From Garcia nutans (taxonomy: Eukaryota > Streptophyta > Magnoliopsida > Malpighiales > Euphorbiaceae): a stretch of DNA of 64,000 bases. The stretch lies in the NCBI GenBank assembly GCA_947685225.1, contig CANTUV010000010.1:2294001-2358000 (forward strand), given 5' to 3'. The notes under the pieces were generated by a model, which was given only the letters and a program-made list of their open reading frames with translations, had not been told where the DNA came from and made no database searches. A program made the position numbers and the translations under genes. Below, piece after piece: positions 51,501 through 61,475 of the stretch (its first letter is position 1; every line of letters begins with the position of its first letter).

Positions 51501-54500
51501 TCCTTTCCCGTTCTAAGTTTGTATTTTCTCATTAATCAATCTAGTTATCTTCTTAAACTGTTGTTACTGTATTTTTCTTATGGTATCAGAGCAATGATAA
51601 TGAATTCACGTCAATAAATCAAAAGGTGGAATGAGATAGTACCGAGAATGATGGCTTGTATGACTGAAATTGTTGAAGTAATTCAGAAATTCTAGCTTGT
51701 TTTGGTATTCTCTTAAACTTGAGAGCTATCTTCTTTAATTCGTCATTTTGGCATTTGTTCATCTTCTTGATTCAGTTTATTTCTATTTTTTCTTTTGAAA
51801 TTTCTGTTGATTTCTTGGTTAATCTCTTGCCTAGAATACAATTTTGTTGTAGTTTTTCTGAAATTTCCTTTTCTTTAAGCCTCAGAATTTGTCAATTTTT
51901 TTATTGATTTCGATCTTAGAAATTTTTGTTAATCTTGAACCCCTAGCTATGGCAAATGTTAATAACGCACATATTCTAGATCATCTCACCAATCCATCTA
52001 ATCCACTGTATCTACATCCAAATGAATCTACATCATCCATACTTGTTTTTATACCCCTAACTGAGTTCAATTACCATTCATAGGCAAGAGCCATGAAGGT
52101 AACTCTAGCTGCTAAGAACAAGCTAGGATTTATCACATGAACTGTTAGAATGCCACAAGAGGCTGATCCATTATACAATACATGGAGTAGATGTAACAAT
52201 ATGGTGACATCTTGGATCACAAAGTCTGTGTCTCCTTCTATTGCTCAGAGTATCCTCTGGATAGATAATGCAGTTGACATGTGGGAAGATTTATAAGACA
52301 GATTCTCACAAGGGGATAATTTTAGAATAGCAGATCTGTTAGATGAAATAGCAAATTTTAAATAAGCAGATCTTACAGTCTCTGAGTATTATACACAGCA
52401 GAAAATACTTTGGGATGAGTTGGCAGTTCTAAGACTTGTAAAGGCATGTAGTTGCAGGCAGATATGTGGTTGTGGAGCAGCTGCTCAGTACAAGGAGTAT
52501 AGAGAAAAGAATCAAGTGATCAGATTCATTAGAGGTCTGAGTGATAGATTTGAAACAGTGAAGAGCAATGTCTTGATGCAGGATCCTCTTCCTTCTCTGA
52601 ACAGGGTATTCTCAATGGTGATGCAGCAAGAGAGACAATATCATTATGCATCTAACACAAAAGCTAAGGCTCTGTTGAGCAGAGGCTATAGGCCTAATTC
52701 TTTGCCAAGAAACTATATGCAGCAGATGTCTAGAGGGCCAAGAATACCTTATCAGTCACAACATTATTCTAGTACACATCAGACAGGAGTAACAAGAAGG
52801 TGTACTCACTGCAATGGAACCAATCACACGATAGATACCTGTTACAAGAAGATAGGGTATCCTCCTGGTTTCAGGCCACGTTTCAATTTCAATAACAGGC
52901 CACCTGTTGCTGTTAATGTTGTGTATGGAGAGCAGGATTTCTCTTATTATAATACTGCTGGATATGATACAAATGGAGCTTATGCCAATGTTTTACCAAG
53001 ACACTTTATTGCAGATTCACCTTTTGGCTATATGCAGGAGCAGATAGTACTACATTCTACAGAAGCTTATATTCAAGGGCAGCATGTTTATCCTGTTGTA
53101 ACTGTAGATCAAGCTTATATTCAAGAACAACCAGCACAAAGTTTTTGCAATGCAATTGACAATTTAGCTGTATCTGATATGCATAAGTCAAGTTCTGAAG
53201 CAACAGTTTCACTTACAGTGGATCAGTATCAGAAGATAATAAATCTTGTTGAATCTGCAGAAATAAAAGGACAAGACAAGGAGCATGTAGTCAACAGTAT
53301 TATAGCTGGATCTGGCAATGTTTCTAAAGAAAGTCAGAATATAGGTATTTCTCAATTAATACATGACTCTATTTGGTTTTTGGATAGTGGTGCAACTGAC
53401 CACATATGCAAATCCATAAACTTGTTCACACATTACAAGAAAATCAATCCAGTAAGAGTTAAATTGCCAAATGGAGAATACCTATATGCTCATTATTCAG
53501 GAACAATAGTTTTCTCTTCTGCTTTATATCTTAAGAATGTACTTTACATTCCTGGCATTGCTTTCAATTTGATTTCAGTCACTAGCCTTATTACACAAGT
53601 TCATTGCTCATTGTTTCTCTACGATGACTTGTGTATCATCCAGGATGTAAGACCTAGAAGATGATTGGTATAGCTAGGGTGCTACATGGGCTTTACAGAC
53701 TACTACAAAATGAAGACCCTGTTGCAGTCATCTCTAATAAACAAAATAAAGCAGTTCTAGCTGCTAGCACTATGTTCTTAAAAAATTGTACTAATGATGT
53801 GTGGCATTATAGGTTAGGACATATTCCTAATGCTAGATTGTCTGTTATGTGTAAGCATCATCCAGAAATTTAGATTGTTAATAATAATTTGCCTTGTGAT
53901 GTTTGTCATTTGGCTAAACAAAAAAGACTCAGTTTTCTTGATAGTACAACTAAAACAAGTTCTCCTTTTGAACTTTTACATACTGATATCTGGGGCCCAG
54001 TTAACACTTCTACCTACAATGGTCAGAAATATTTTCTCACCATTGTGGATGATCATACTAGATATTTGTGGGTGTATTTGATGAAGGAAAAGGGTGAAGT
54101 CAGGTCATTAATCAAGCAGTTTATAACAATGGTCAAAACACAGTTTGGAAAGCAAGTAAAGACAGTAAGAAGTGATAATGGTGCATAATTCTTTATGAAA
54201 GATTATTTTGCAGCTGAAGGCATTTTACATCAGACTACTTGTCCTGAAACACCAGAACAAAATGCAGTGGCTGAGAGAAAACATCAGCATATTCTCAATG
54301 TGGCAAGAAGTTTATTGTTTTAAGCCCATTTGCCAAAGAGCTTCTTGGGTTTTGCTGTCTTACATGCACTGTTCTTGATTAATAGAATTCCTACTCCATT
54401 ACTAGAAGAGCACTCTCCATACTAGAAATTATATGAGCATGTACCTGATCTAACATCTCTCAAAGTGTTTGGCAGCTTATGTTATGCAAGCACTTTGAAA

Positions 54501-57500
54501 GCTCACAAAACCAAGCTTGATCCGAGAGCATAAAGATGCATGTTTTTGGGGTATAGAGAAGGCACTAAGGGATTTTTAATGATGAATTTACATTCTAGAG
54601 CTTTGTTGGTATCCAAAAATGTTTTATTCTGTAAAGATGTTTTTCCATATGCAGAAAAGCAGTTTGAACCAATACTGCCACAAGTAGATGGAGGATTACC
54701 TGATGAGGAATTATTTCCTTCTTTCATAGAAAAAGATGATATAACACCAGTAGCACCAGCAGACATTGTTCCAGCTATACCTTCTGTTCCAGCTTCTGTT
54801 ATTCAACATGAGAAAAGGTATTCATATAGAACAAGGAAAGCTCCACAGTATTTACAGGACTATCATTGTAATCTAGCTCATACACATCAAAAGCTCAACC
54901 AATCATTCTATTTCAAATATTCTTACTTATGAACAGCTTTCTGACAACCACAAGCACTATGTTCTAGTTGTTTCAGCACTTTCAGAACCAAAAACCTATC
55001 AGCAAGCAGTTAAACACTTAGTATGGAGAGAAGCCATTGACAAGGAGTTAGAAGCTTTGAAGTTGAATAATACATGGAGTGTAGTTGACTTACCTCCAGG
55101 GAAGTCTTCAATTGGCTGTAAATGGGTTTTTAAAACCAAACTTAAAGCAGATGGGACAATTGAGAGGCATAAAGCCAGACTTGTGGCAAAGGGCTATACA
55201 CAGGTTGAAGGGCAGGATTATTTTGACACTTTTTCACCTGTTGCCAAAGTTACAACAATTAGATTGTTATTGGCTATGGCATCAATGAAGGGCTGGATAC
55301 TTGAACAGTTAGATGTCAACAATGCATTTTTGCATGGTGACTTACCTGAAGAAGTTTATATGGAGCCTCCTCCTGGTCTTGCAGTTCCACCAGGATATGC
55401 TTGCAAACTGCAGAAGAGTTTGTATGGCTTAAAGCAAGCAAGTCGACAATGGTTTCAAAAGTTGACATCCTTTCTTCTTTCACTTGGCTATAATCAATCA
55501 GCATTAGATTTCTCCTTGTTCACAAAACAAGAAGAGGATTCCTTTACTGCTCTTCTAATATATGTGGATGATGTCATCCTCACAGGAAATAATGCAGAAG
55601 AAATTGCAGCAGTCAAGAAATCTCTTGATACCAAGTTCAAGATTAAAGACCTTGGCAAGCTTAAATTTTTTCTTGGACTTGAGATTGCAAGATCTTCTAC
55701 TGGTCTTCATCTTTGCCAAAGAAAGTATACTCTGGAATTGCTTGCTGATAATGGATTACTGGGTGCCAAACCTGTTGCTACACCTATGGACTATAATGTT
55801 AAACTAACCAAAAATGATGGGGATTTGTTACAAGATATTTCCACTTACAGAAAACTTGTAGGCCAGCTTCTTTATTTAACCACCACAAGACCAGATACCT
55901 CCTATGCAGTAAACACACTGAGTCAATTTCTTTCAGCTCCAACAACAGTCCATTTACAAGCACTCTTCAGAATTCTTCGTTATCTCAAGAACAATCCTGG
56001 CTTTGGTCTATTTTATCCTTCTCAATCAAATCCTATTTTGACAACATTTAGTGAGTCTGATTGGGCAGGTTGTCCAGATTCAAGGAGATCTATTACTGCC
56101 TATGCTTTATATTTGGGAGATTCATTGATCAGCTGGCGATCCAAGAAACAGCATACAGTCTCTCGATCATCTTCTGAAGCTGAATACCGTGCTTTAGCAA
56201 TGATAGCATGTGAGGTACAGTGGATTAGCTACCTTTTAACAGACATTGGCTATTCACTTTCGAAGCCAGTGAGTCTCTTCTACGACAATCAATCAGCCAT
56301 CTATCTTTCAGCTAATCCCACGTTTCATGATCAATCTAAACATGTGGAAATAGACTGTCATTTTATCAGAGAAAAGATCAACACTGGTCTTGTTCATCTC
56401 ATGCCAATTAAAACAGAGCATCAACTTGCAAACCTTTATACCAAGTCACTATCTCCAGCTCGCTTTAAATTTTTTATTTCCAACCTTGGCCTTGTTGACA
56501 TCCACGGCCCAGTTTGCGGGGGGCTAATACAGAAGCCTGGAGAAAAGGAAGAATTGAAGAACAGTTGATGAAGTAAATGAAGACTGAGAAATTGAAGAAG
56601 ATGAGTGAAACGCAGTGTTTAGCAAACACATGTGCAACAGTGCCAGCTTGGATGATTTGAGTCGTCAGATCAAAACAGAAAGCGTCATCTCCACCACCTA
56701 ATCAAAACAGAAATTAGAATTAGTTAGAAAGCAGGATATAAGGATCGTAAAAAAGAGAGAAGAAGTGTAGATTCTAGAATAATATTTTCTTTGTATTTGA
56801 TTCTTTCTTCTTCTTTCAAGTTTTGAATTTTTCAATTCCTTTCCCGTTCTAAGTTTGTATTTTCTCATTAATCAATCTAGTTGTCTTCTTAAATTGTTGT
56901 TACTGTATTTTTCTTACTGAGATCCGCTCCCTTTCCTCTGCTTTCCAAATCCTAACTCCCCCACCGCCTGCATACTTGCCACCGCTCTTCCCATCGTCGA
57001 TCCAGCTTCTACTCTCCCAGTCCTCCTCAACACAGTCCCACTCCTCGTCGGCTTTACTACAAAAGTACCAAACCCCCTCTCCATCATCGCTACTATCATT
57101 ATTGTCTCCTTCGTCGGTTCTCTTACTATCCACAAACTTAGAACCTCTAGATTTTCTTAAAGACGAGGCCATTGACGAAGATGAGGACGAAGGCTGAGTA
57201 GGAGGCCGACTCCGAGTGGTTTTGACAATCATGTTCTAAAATCGGCAGAGTTGTCGTCCTCAACGTCGTCATCAAGCGGAGCAACACCGCCAAAGTCTTT
57301 GGGTAGGTGTTTAAGAAGAGGAGGGAGAGAGTCCTCGTCGTCGTCTACTTCGTCGTTGTCGTTTTGAGGTCCTCCACCTTTATAGACCATTGTAGCATAG
57401 ATGTCGTCGTCGTATTCTTGGGTTTTGGAATCGAGATCTGGTTCGGAGCCTGAATCATGGAATACGACTGTAGAATAAATCTCCGATTTCTTTGGTGCTT

Positions 57501-57537
57501 TGAGGGTTGTCCGGCGACCGGTTGATGGGTGATCCAT
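39148..57537 (-). CDS. SIK1: SIK1/Hippo-like STE20 protein kinase (MAP4K), 18 exons, exon 1 split by a Copia element
   Basis: This is the plant homologue of yeast STE20 and animal Hippo/MST kinases; Arabidopsis SIK1 acts with MOB1 in growth control and in immune signalling. Minus-strand exons: 1 (57537-56917 plus 51182-51065, separated by a retrotransposon), 50469-50381, 50304-50197, 50019-49912, 49527-49437, 48647-48595, 46926-46864, 44077-44033, 43483-43448, 43170-43115, 43005-42924, 42595-42473, 42381-42288, 41291-41138, 40790-40601, 39779-39579, 39475-39387 and 39247-39148. Phases fit throughout and total about 806 codons, close to my recollection of the Arabidopsis protein. Kinase motifs: GKGSYGAVYKA, VAIKVI, EYCGGGSV, VHRDIKGGN, DFG and GTPHWMAPE. 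The tail ends MPLQELQATQEQQ and DTLRTILRL. Exons 2-18 look intact; exon 1 is damaged. The exon 15 donor (GTGCAA) is the least certain border. Confidence 0.93.
39536..39572. repeat. (AG)18 microsatellite at a splice donor
   Basis: A pure AG repeat (CT on the gene strand) begins within the first ten bases of SIK1 intron 16, whose donor GT lies at 39577-39578. Such repeats vary in length between individuals. Confidence 0.9.
39871..39895. repeat. GA microsatellite in SIK1 intron 15
   Basis: An AG/GA dinucleotide run in the intron between exons 15 and 16. Confidence 0.85.
40091..40257 (-). mobile_element. second copy of the tRNA-derived SINE, in SIK1 intron 15
   Basis: Read on the minus strand it has the box A region TTGGTGCAACGGTAAG, a box B-like AGATTTGAGTC, the shared core TTGCAATTGCAAGGAAGG and GATCCAATGGATCC, and the end motif TGTACTGGGCTGCC. 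These match the SINE at 34041-34218 block by block. No T tail or clear target-site duplication remains, so it is the older or truncated copy. The open plus-strand frame over it (40006-40290) is not a gene. Confidence 0.85.
40870..40965. repeat. 56-bp tandem duplication in SIK1 intron 14
   Basis: TTTGATGGGAGTCAAAACAG at 40870 recurs with one change at 40926, followed in both by ACAAAAAGACT and CTTCAAAGA or a close variant. The offset is 56 bases. Confidence 0.85.
42754..42828. repeat. 44-bp tandem duplication in SIK1 intron 11
   Basis: TGGATTAAAACCATGTCAAA begins at 42754 and again at 42798, each followed by an AAGATAGG block. Confidence 0.85.
44325..44473 (+). pseudogene. organellar (plastid-like) 23S rRNA fragment in SIK1 intron 7
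   Basis: The segment contains CTTCGTCCACGGAGGGTGAG, CAGGCCGAAAGGCGTAGTCG, AACAGGTGAATATTC and CTACCCCTTGTTGGTC. These are the bacterial-type large-subunit rRNA signatures of plant plastids, from the stretch that in E. coli reads GGCCGAAAGGCGTAGTCGAT. It is about 150 bases long, has several substitutions, and stands alone inside an intron. It is therefore best read as plastid DNA transferred to the nucleus (NUPT). Mitochondrial origin is possible. The left border is uncertain. Confidence 0.7.
44537..44745. repeat. pair of direct repeats (offset 142 bp) in SIK1 intron 7
   Basis: The block TATTTATTTTATATAC, TTTTTTATAATATAAAAATC and TAAAAAGGCTATA occurs near 44540 and again near 44680, just after the organellar rRNA fragment. 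Confidence 0.8.
45167..46334. mobile_element. non-autonomous hAT element in SIK1 intron 7
   Basis: The ends are inverted repeats: TAGAGGTGGCCACGG on the left, and TAAACATGGCCACGG when the right end is read from the other strand. They are flanked by an 8-bp target-site duplication with one mismatch, CCTTTCAT (45159-45166) and CCTTTTAT (46335-46342). Subterminal regions repeat GAACCG/AAACCG motifs in opposite orientations. The 1.17-kb interior is AT-rich, contains a GGCCAAATT palindromic cluster near 45400-45440, and encodes no transposase. Confidence 0.85.
48225..48265. repeat. TC then TA compound microsatellite in SIK1 intron 6
   Basis: A CT run of about ten units is followed directly by a TA run of about ten units, inside the 1.7-kb intron between exons 6 and 7. 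I see no transposon in the rest of that intron. Confidence 0.85.
51183..51187. repeat. left target-site duplication of the Copia element
   Basis: CTGAG, identical to 56917-56921; 5 bp is the standard length for Copia insertions. Confidence 0.9.
51188..51580 (+). repeat. 5' LTR of the Copia element
   Basis: It starts TAATACATAAGCC and ends GTATTTTTCTTA, and matches 56525-56916 along its whole length with about 4% substitutions. Confidence 0.95.
51581..51592 (+). promoter_or_regulatory. primer-binding site (initiator tRNA-Met)
   Basis: TGGTATCAGAGC directly follows the 5' LTR. It is the usual plant Copia primer-binding site, complementary to the 3' end of initiator methionine tRNA. Confidence 0.92.
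51949..56568 (+). pseudogene. Copia gag-pol polyprotein, multiply interrupted
   Basis: Translation would begin at ATG 51949. The gag frame has in-frame stops at 52081, 52138, 52294 and 52363, then stays open (52420-53664) through the CX2CX4HX4C knuckle CTHCNGTNHTIDTC and the protease active site WFLDSGATDH. The frame changes near 53661. The GAG-pre-integrase motif WHYRLGHIP and the integrase core (LLHTDIWGP, RSDNGA) follow, with further stops at 53871, 54186 and downstream. The frame changes again between 54932 and 55057. From there reverse transcriptase is intact: KARLVAKGYTQVEGQDY, QLDVNNAFLHGDL and the catalytic LIYVDDVILTG. The RNase H part includes SRSSSEAEYRALA and LFYDNQSAIYL. The reverse transcriptase/RNase H frame ends at 56568 (503 codons). 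Confidence 0.93.
56515..56524 (+). promoter_or_regulatory. polypurine tract
   Basis: TGCGGGGGGC lies immediately before the 3' LTR, where plus-strand DNA synthesis is primed. Confidence 0.8.
56525..56916 (+). repeat. 3' LTR of the Copia element
   Basis: It starts TAATACAGAAGCC and ends GTATTTTTCTTA, paired with 51188-51580. The pol reading frame runs 44 bases into it before stopping at 56568. Confidence 0.95.
56917..56921. repeat. right target-site duplication of the Copia element
   Basis: CTGAG, identical to 51183-51187. Removing the element and one copy rejoins SIK1 exon 1 in the correct frame. Confidence 0.9.
56917..57537 (-). pseudogene. SIK1: 5' part of SIK1 exon 1, with two frameshifts, cut off by the Copia insertion
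   Basis: The frame opens with MDHPSTGRRTTLKAPKKSEI and YSTVVFHDSG, the conserved N-terminus of plant SIK1, and continues to DNSADFRT, where it stops at 57229. The expected next part (MIVKTTRSRPPTQ, then a serine run) is one frame away, from 57232. At the C5/G5 run (57073-57077) the recognisable sequence moves back to the first frame (FGTFVVKPTRSGT, GRAVASMQAVGELGFGKQRK). So one base seems lost near 57232 and one gained near 57075, with no net change of frame but stops in between. The exon then ends at the Copia target site. This part is regulatory or disordered rather than catalytic. Confidence 0.8.
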
Positions 57538-58101
57538 TTTCCCTCAACAATAGGCGAGATTTTTGTGACCGTTACTGGCTTGTGAAAAACTCCCACTGTG
57601 GGAACCAAAAGCAACTTTTTGCTGTATGGGCCTAACTGGACCAAACAATTCCAACAAATTGGTGGGCTCGTCCGTTTTCCCTTTTTTTTTTTTTGAAAAT
57701 TTTCAAAAATAACTTTAAAAAAATTACATATATGCTATATAAATAAAAAATTTACAAAAAAATATATATATAATTATAAAATACTAAAAATTAAAAAGTG
57801 AGAGTAATGCCTTTTTTTTTCTAATTTTCGTACATTTTTTATTCTGTTTAATTTGAAAGCATGAAATTAAAGCCGGGATGCGCTTTAATTTATTAATTAT
57901 TTATATTTTATTTATATTAAAATTATAGTATAATTTTTATTTGTATCTTTTTTTTACGGAATTTGTATCTTTTTTATTTATTAACAAACAATTTATTTTG
58001 CATTAACCGGAACCTGAACCCGAACCCGAATGCGCCGTACAAAACAATTTATTCTGAACTTTTGCCTTTTGTTTGTGTTTGGATAGATTGGTAGAAAAGC
58101 A
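57538..58101. promoter_or_regulatory. shared divergent promoter region of SIK1 and COQ4
   Basis: The start codons of SIK1 (minus, 57537) and COQ4 (plus, 58102) are 564 bases apart, so this segment must hold both 5' UTRs and both promoters. It contains T and A runs, and just before COQ4 the tandem AACCTGAACCCGAACCCGAA. No defined element can be named with confidence. Confidence 0.6.
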
Positions 58102-60225
58102 ATGATAGGAAGTGTACGCATCCGGCTGAACCGGTGGCAACAGGCTGCAGTTGCAGTTGGTTCAGCAGTTGGTGCATTGCTAGACCCAAGAAGAGCAGAT
58201 TTGATAGCAGCTCTTGGAGAAACAACTGGAAAGCCTGCTTTTGAAAGGGTTCTTGAGAGAATGAAGAAAAGCCCAGAAGGCAGAGTAAGTCCCTTTCTTA
58301 AGAGTTCTTCTTCTTTTTTGTATATCTTTCTTTTATTGTTTCTTTATACTTGGATTTGTCAAATTGATCACTTCTTATGAAATGTTGATTTGGGAATTTT
58401 TGATAATTTTGTATGATGAATGAGATCTTATAAATCCCTTCTTTTTGTTAGTCTTCGCTGCTATTTTGAGGGGAATTGAAATTCTAAATCGTGAATTTAC
58501 AAACCCTATAATCAATACTTGGGATTCTTGCTATTATTTTTGTAAGTTTCTTTGCTAAGAGCATCTATTTAAATTCTTGTTGTATTTTGAACTCAAGAAT
58601 TGATAACATATTTCTGGATATTATAATCAGAAATCTAGCAGGCAGTCGGTGTGAACTATTTTCTAGTAATGGTTATTAAGCTTCAGGTGGACTTCCAGTG
58701 AATTAACCTCACAACTAAATGTTGAACCCAAAAATCATCAAATTAAGATCACCGTTTTTCTATCATTCTGTAGTCTTTCTACATTGTGATTATGATAGTA
58801 TCTATGACTCTATTACAGAATAAACCATTATTGGCAATTGCTCATCATTTCTAGAGCGTTGTTGCTTTATGTGATAATCGCCAATAAAATGCCAATGTGT
58901 AGTTTGGAACGCTGGATGGGTGAGAGCTAGTGTACATTGTTTGAAGGTATCATCTTCGTATTCTTGTGTATATATTTAATGGGTTAAACATTAGAAAGCT
59001 GGATAATGGATACCTCATATAGTTGCACAAGTCGTTCGACATTTTGGTCTGCTTAACTAAGAGCTTGAATGTTCTTTAAGATATGTATAGGGTTTAAATT
59101 GAAAAGAAAATATTTGGCCGAATGCATATTTGACACTCGATACTTTTGTAAAAATGTTTTGTGCTAGCCTGAATTTTCAAATGACCTGTTTAATCTTGAG
59201 CTTTTGAAAATAACCTGTTTGCATCGTTTTAGTTTTGCACACATTTAGCTTAAAATATCCTAATCGCTGGACTGCCTGTTAGTGTGCACATCCTAGCGTG
59301 CAAGTCAGTAATAAATTCAATTAGAAAGAAATATTGTTAAAGTAAGAAAAGAAAATTTAGAGTCAACGAAGAAGATGATAGTTATTAAATTTGATTATTA
59401 AGAAATTCGATTTTTTTGACACATTAATGCACGTGTCTATACGCATTCAAATTCATAGGTTTACGAGTATTGAAGTGTCGAATGTATATAGAATTAGAAA
59501 GTGTATGGATTAAATAGGCCATTTGAAAGTACAAGTGATGCAAGACTTTTTGATAAAGTTGAAAGGTTATGCATTTGACCTTAATATTTTGTGCAAAGTT
59601 TCCTATAAGATAACAAAACAATTTCTCCCTAAAAGAGCTATATGTGAAGATTTGTTTGTGCATTTCTACGAATGTGATACTTATTTTGCAATAAGCATTA
59701 CCAACAAATTTATACTTTCGATAGGAAGTACTCATAGAGAGACCCCGTGTCATATCTGTAAAAGTGGCACATGCGTGGGATCTGCCACCAAACACATTTG
59801 GTGCTGCCTATGCAAGATTCATGGGATCCAGGAACTTTTCTCCAGATGACCGGCCGCCAGTGCGATTCATGGACACAGATGAACTGGCATATGTAGCCAT
59901 GAGAGCACGTGAAGTACATGACTTCTGGCATACCATATTCGACCTTCCCACCAACTTAATTGGTGAATCGGCACTCAAGGTGATAGAGTTTGAGCAAATG
60001 TACCTTCCGATGTGTTTAATGTCTGTTGTGGGAGGTACAGCAAGATTTAATGAGAAACAGAGGACATTGTTCTTTCAGCACTACTTCCCATGGGCCATAC
60101 GAGCTGGAATGCAGTGCACCGATCTCATGTGTGTATATTATGAGAGGCACTTTCATGAGGATTTAGATGATGTCCGTAGAAAATGGGGAATAATTCCTGC
60201 TCCTGCTGTTCTAAGCAAGATATAG
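58102..60225 (+). CDS. COQ4: COQ4, ubiquinone biosynthesis protein, mitochondrial
   Basis: COQ4 is a peripheral protein of the mitochondrial inner membrane that is needed for coenzyme Q synthesis and assembly of the COQ complex. Two exons: 58102-58284 (61 codons, donor GTAAGT) and 59725-60225 (acceptor ATAG, stop TAG), giving 227 residues, the usual length for plants. The sequence carries DPRRADLIAALGETTGKPAF, VLIERPRVIS, AHAWDLPPNTFGAAYARFMG and the metal-binding HDxxHx11E motif HDFWHTIFDLPTNLIGE (about residues 126-142). It ends RKWGIIPAPAVLSKI. The 1.44-kb intron holds no other feature I can identify. The ATG at 58102 is the natural start: nothing conserved lies upstream, and MIGSVRIRLNRWQQAA matches the plant N-terminus. 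Reading frame intact. Confidence 0.96.
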
Positions 60226-61475
60226 CCTTATTATGGCTACCAATGCAATTGGCTGGAGTGATGTCCTGCATTGTTTTGCAGATTACCTTGCTTTGTCACT
60301 CTTGTTTGAAGAGATTTATTGACGAAAACATATTGTTTATTAATTGCAACTAGTTTTTTCCTTTTTTTTTCTGTGTTCACTCACAAGCCTATCGAGAATT
60401 CATTTTGTTTATATGTGGTTTGTATATGCGTGGATGCTCATGCTCGATTATCCAGTGAGATCAATGGTGTGTTTTAAGTTTTAAAGACTTGGCACCATAA
60501 AATATCAATATGCTGGACTCATTTTTATGGACGTCTTCCGGGTTTGTTTTTTCTTTCTTCTTTTAACAAAAATTAACAAGAATAACCTCTTGAGTATCCC
60601 TTGAAGATGCTGAAGCTGCAAGAACGCTTCAACGACATCTAAAACATAAAAGCTAAAAATCAATATTTATCAACAAGCCAATCGGAGGATTGAAATCGGA
60701 AAGGTCACTTCTGTTATAATTATTGGGAAATCTGTTTGGAACAGATTGGCAGGTTGCATTCACACGGCATAACAAAGAATATTGATACTAAATTTGCCAC
60801 AACTGAAAATTTAAATCTCTCAGCAATTTTTAGTGCATAACAATCACCAGATGACATTAAATACACATCTATGCCTTTTGCCCGGGAGCTCATGCTCGCC
60901 ACCTCTGGGCTTAATACCAGTGTGGCTATATAAGCGTCGAGCTGTCGTTTCTACAACACGACTCTTACGAAGTATTTTTAACTCTTCCTACCGGTTACCT
61001 TCAACTTGTGCTCTTACTGGTATCAGTTTCTTGCTCAGTTTATCAATTTACTTGCACCATTCTTGTGAGATGTGACAACAAAATGTAGACACGAGCGGAA
61101 ATAACCTTGGCATTTGACAGAAATATATGAAGCAAATACAAAAGCAACACATGCGTGGCAACTGGCAAGTGCACCAGAATAAATGTAACTTTCGCAAAGA
61201 GCAAAGCAAAATATTGCTGAGAACACATTTAAATCAGAATTATGTATCAAAAATATCAAGGTGGTTTTTTTAGCAGATGTTTATGCATATAAAATCCAAT
61301 GTTCTTCATTTAATAAACAGAAAATCAACACCAACACCACCTATATATTACATTGAATGAACCAGAAAGTTTGCTTTTGTTTATATTAAAGATGAAAGCA
61401 TTACTTAATCCAAACTACAGGTTTCCACAAGAATCAATAAGCAGTACTCTCATCATGAAGGGATTTAGGGCCACC
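60226..61475. other. intergenic region between the convergent COQ4 and SPIRAL1 genes
   Basis: The two 3' UTRs face each other here. A GC-richer stretch on the minus strand (60844-60987) may be an isolated exon and is listed separately. Other open frames (60833-61075 plus, 61035-61259 minus) are not supported by composition or family. Confidence 0.5.
60844..60987 (-). other. possible isolated terminal exon, unknown protein
   Basis: Following an AG at 60988-60989, the minus strand stays open for 47 codons and ends in TGA. Its product begins EELKILRKSRVVETTARRLY, continues through SHTGIKPRGGEHELPGKRHR and ends in CVFNVIW. It is basic, unlike random AT-rich translation, and the DNA is GC-richer than its surroundings. 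I do not recognise the family, no upstream exon is visible, and the acceptor lacks a good pyrimidine tract. It may be a relic or chance. Confidence 0.2.

Larger units (their letters stand above)
51188..56916 (+). mobile_element. Ty1/Copia LTR retrotransposon inserted in SIK1 exon 1, antisense to the gene
   Basis: The 5.73-kb element has two LTRs (393 and 392 bp), a primer-binding site complementary to initiator tRNA-Met, a purine-rich tract before the 3' LTR and a 5-bp target-site duplication. Internal order is gag, protease, integrase, reverse transcriptase, RNase H, which defines Copia. The LTRs start TA and end TA rather than TG...CA. By hand count they differ at about 15 positions plus a few small indels (about 4%), so the insertion is not brand new. 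Stops and frame changes in gag and integrase show that it cannot move by itself. Confidence 0.95.

Noticed and set aside
56976..57197. plus-strand serine-rich protein
   Set aside because: It is antisense to SIK1 exon 1, whose serine/aspartate-rich coding sequence explains the open frame.
59424..59795. minus-strand 123-codon gene
   Set aside because: It overlaps the COQ4 intron and the start of COQ4 exon 2 on the opposite strand and shows no family resemblance.
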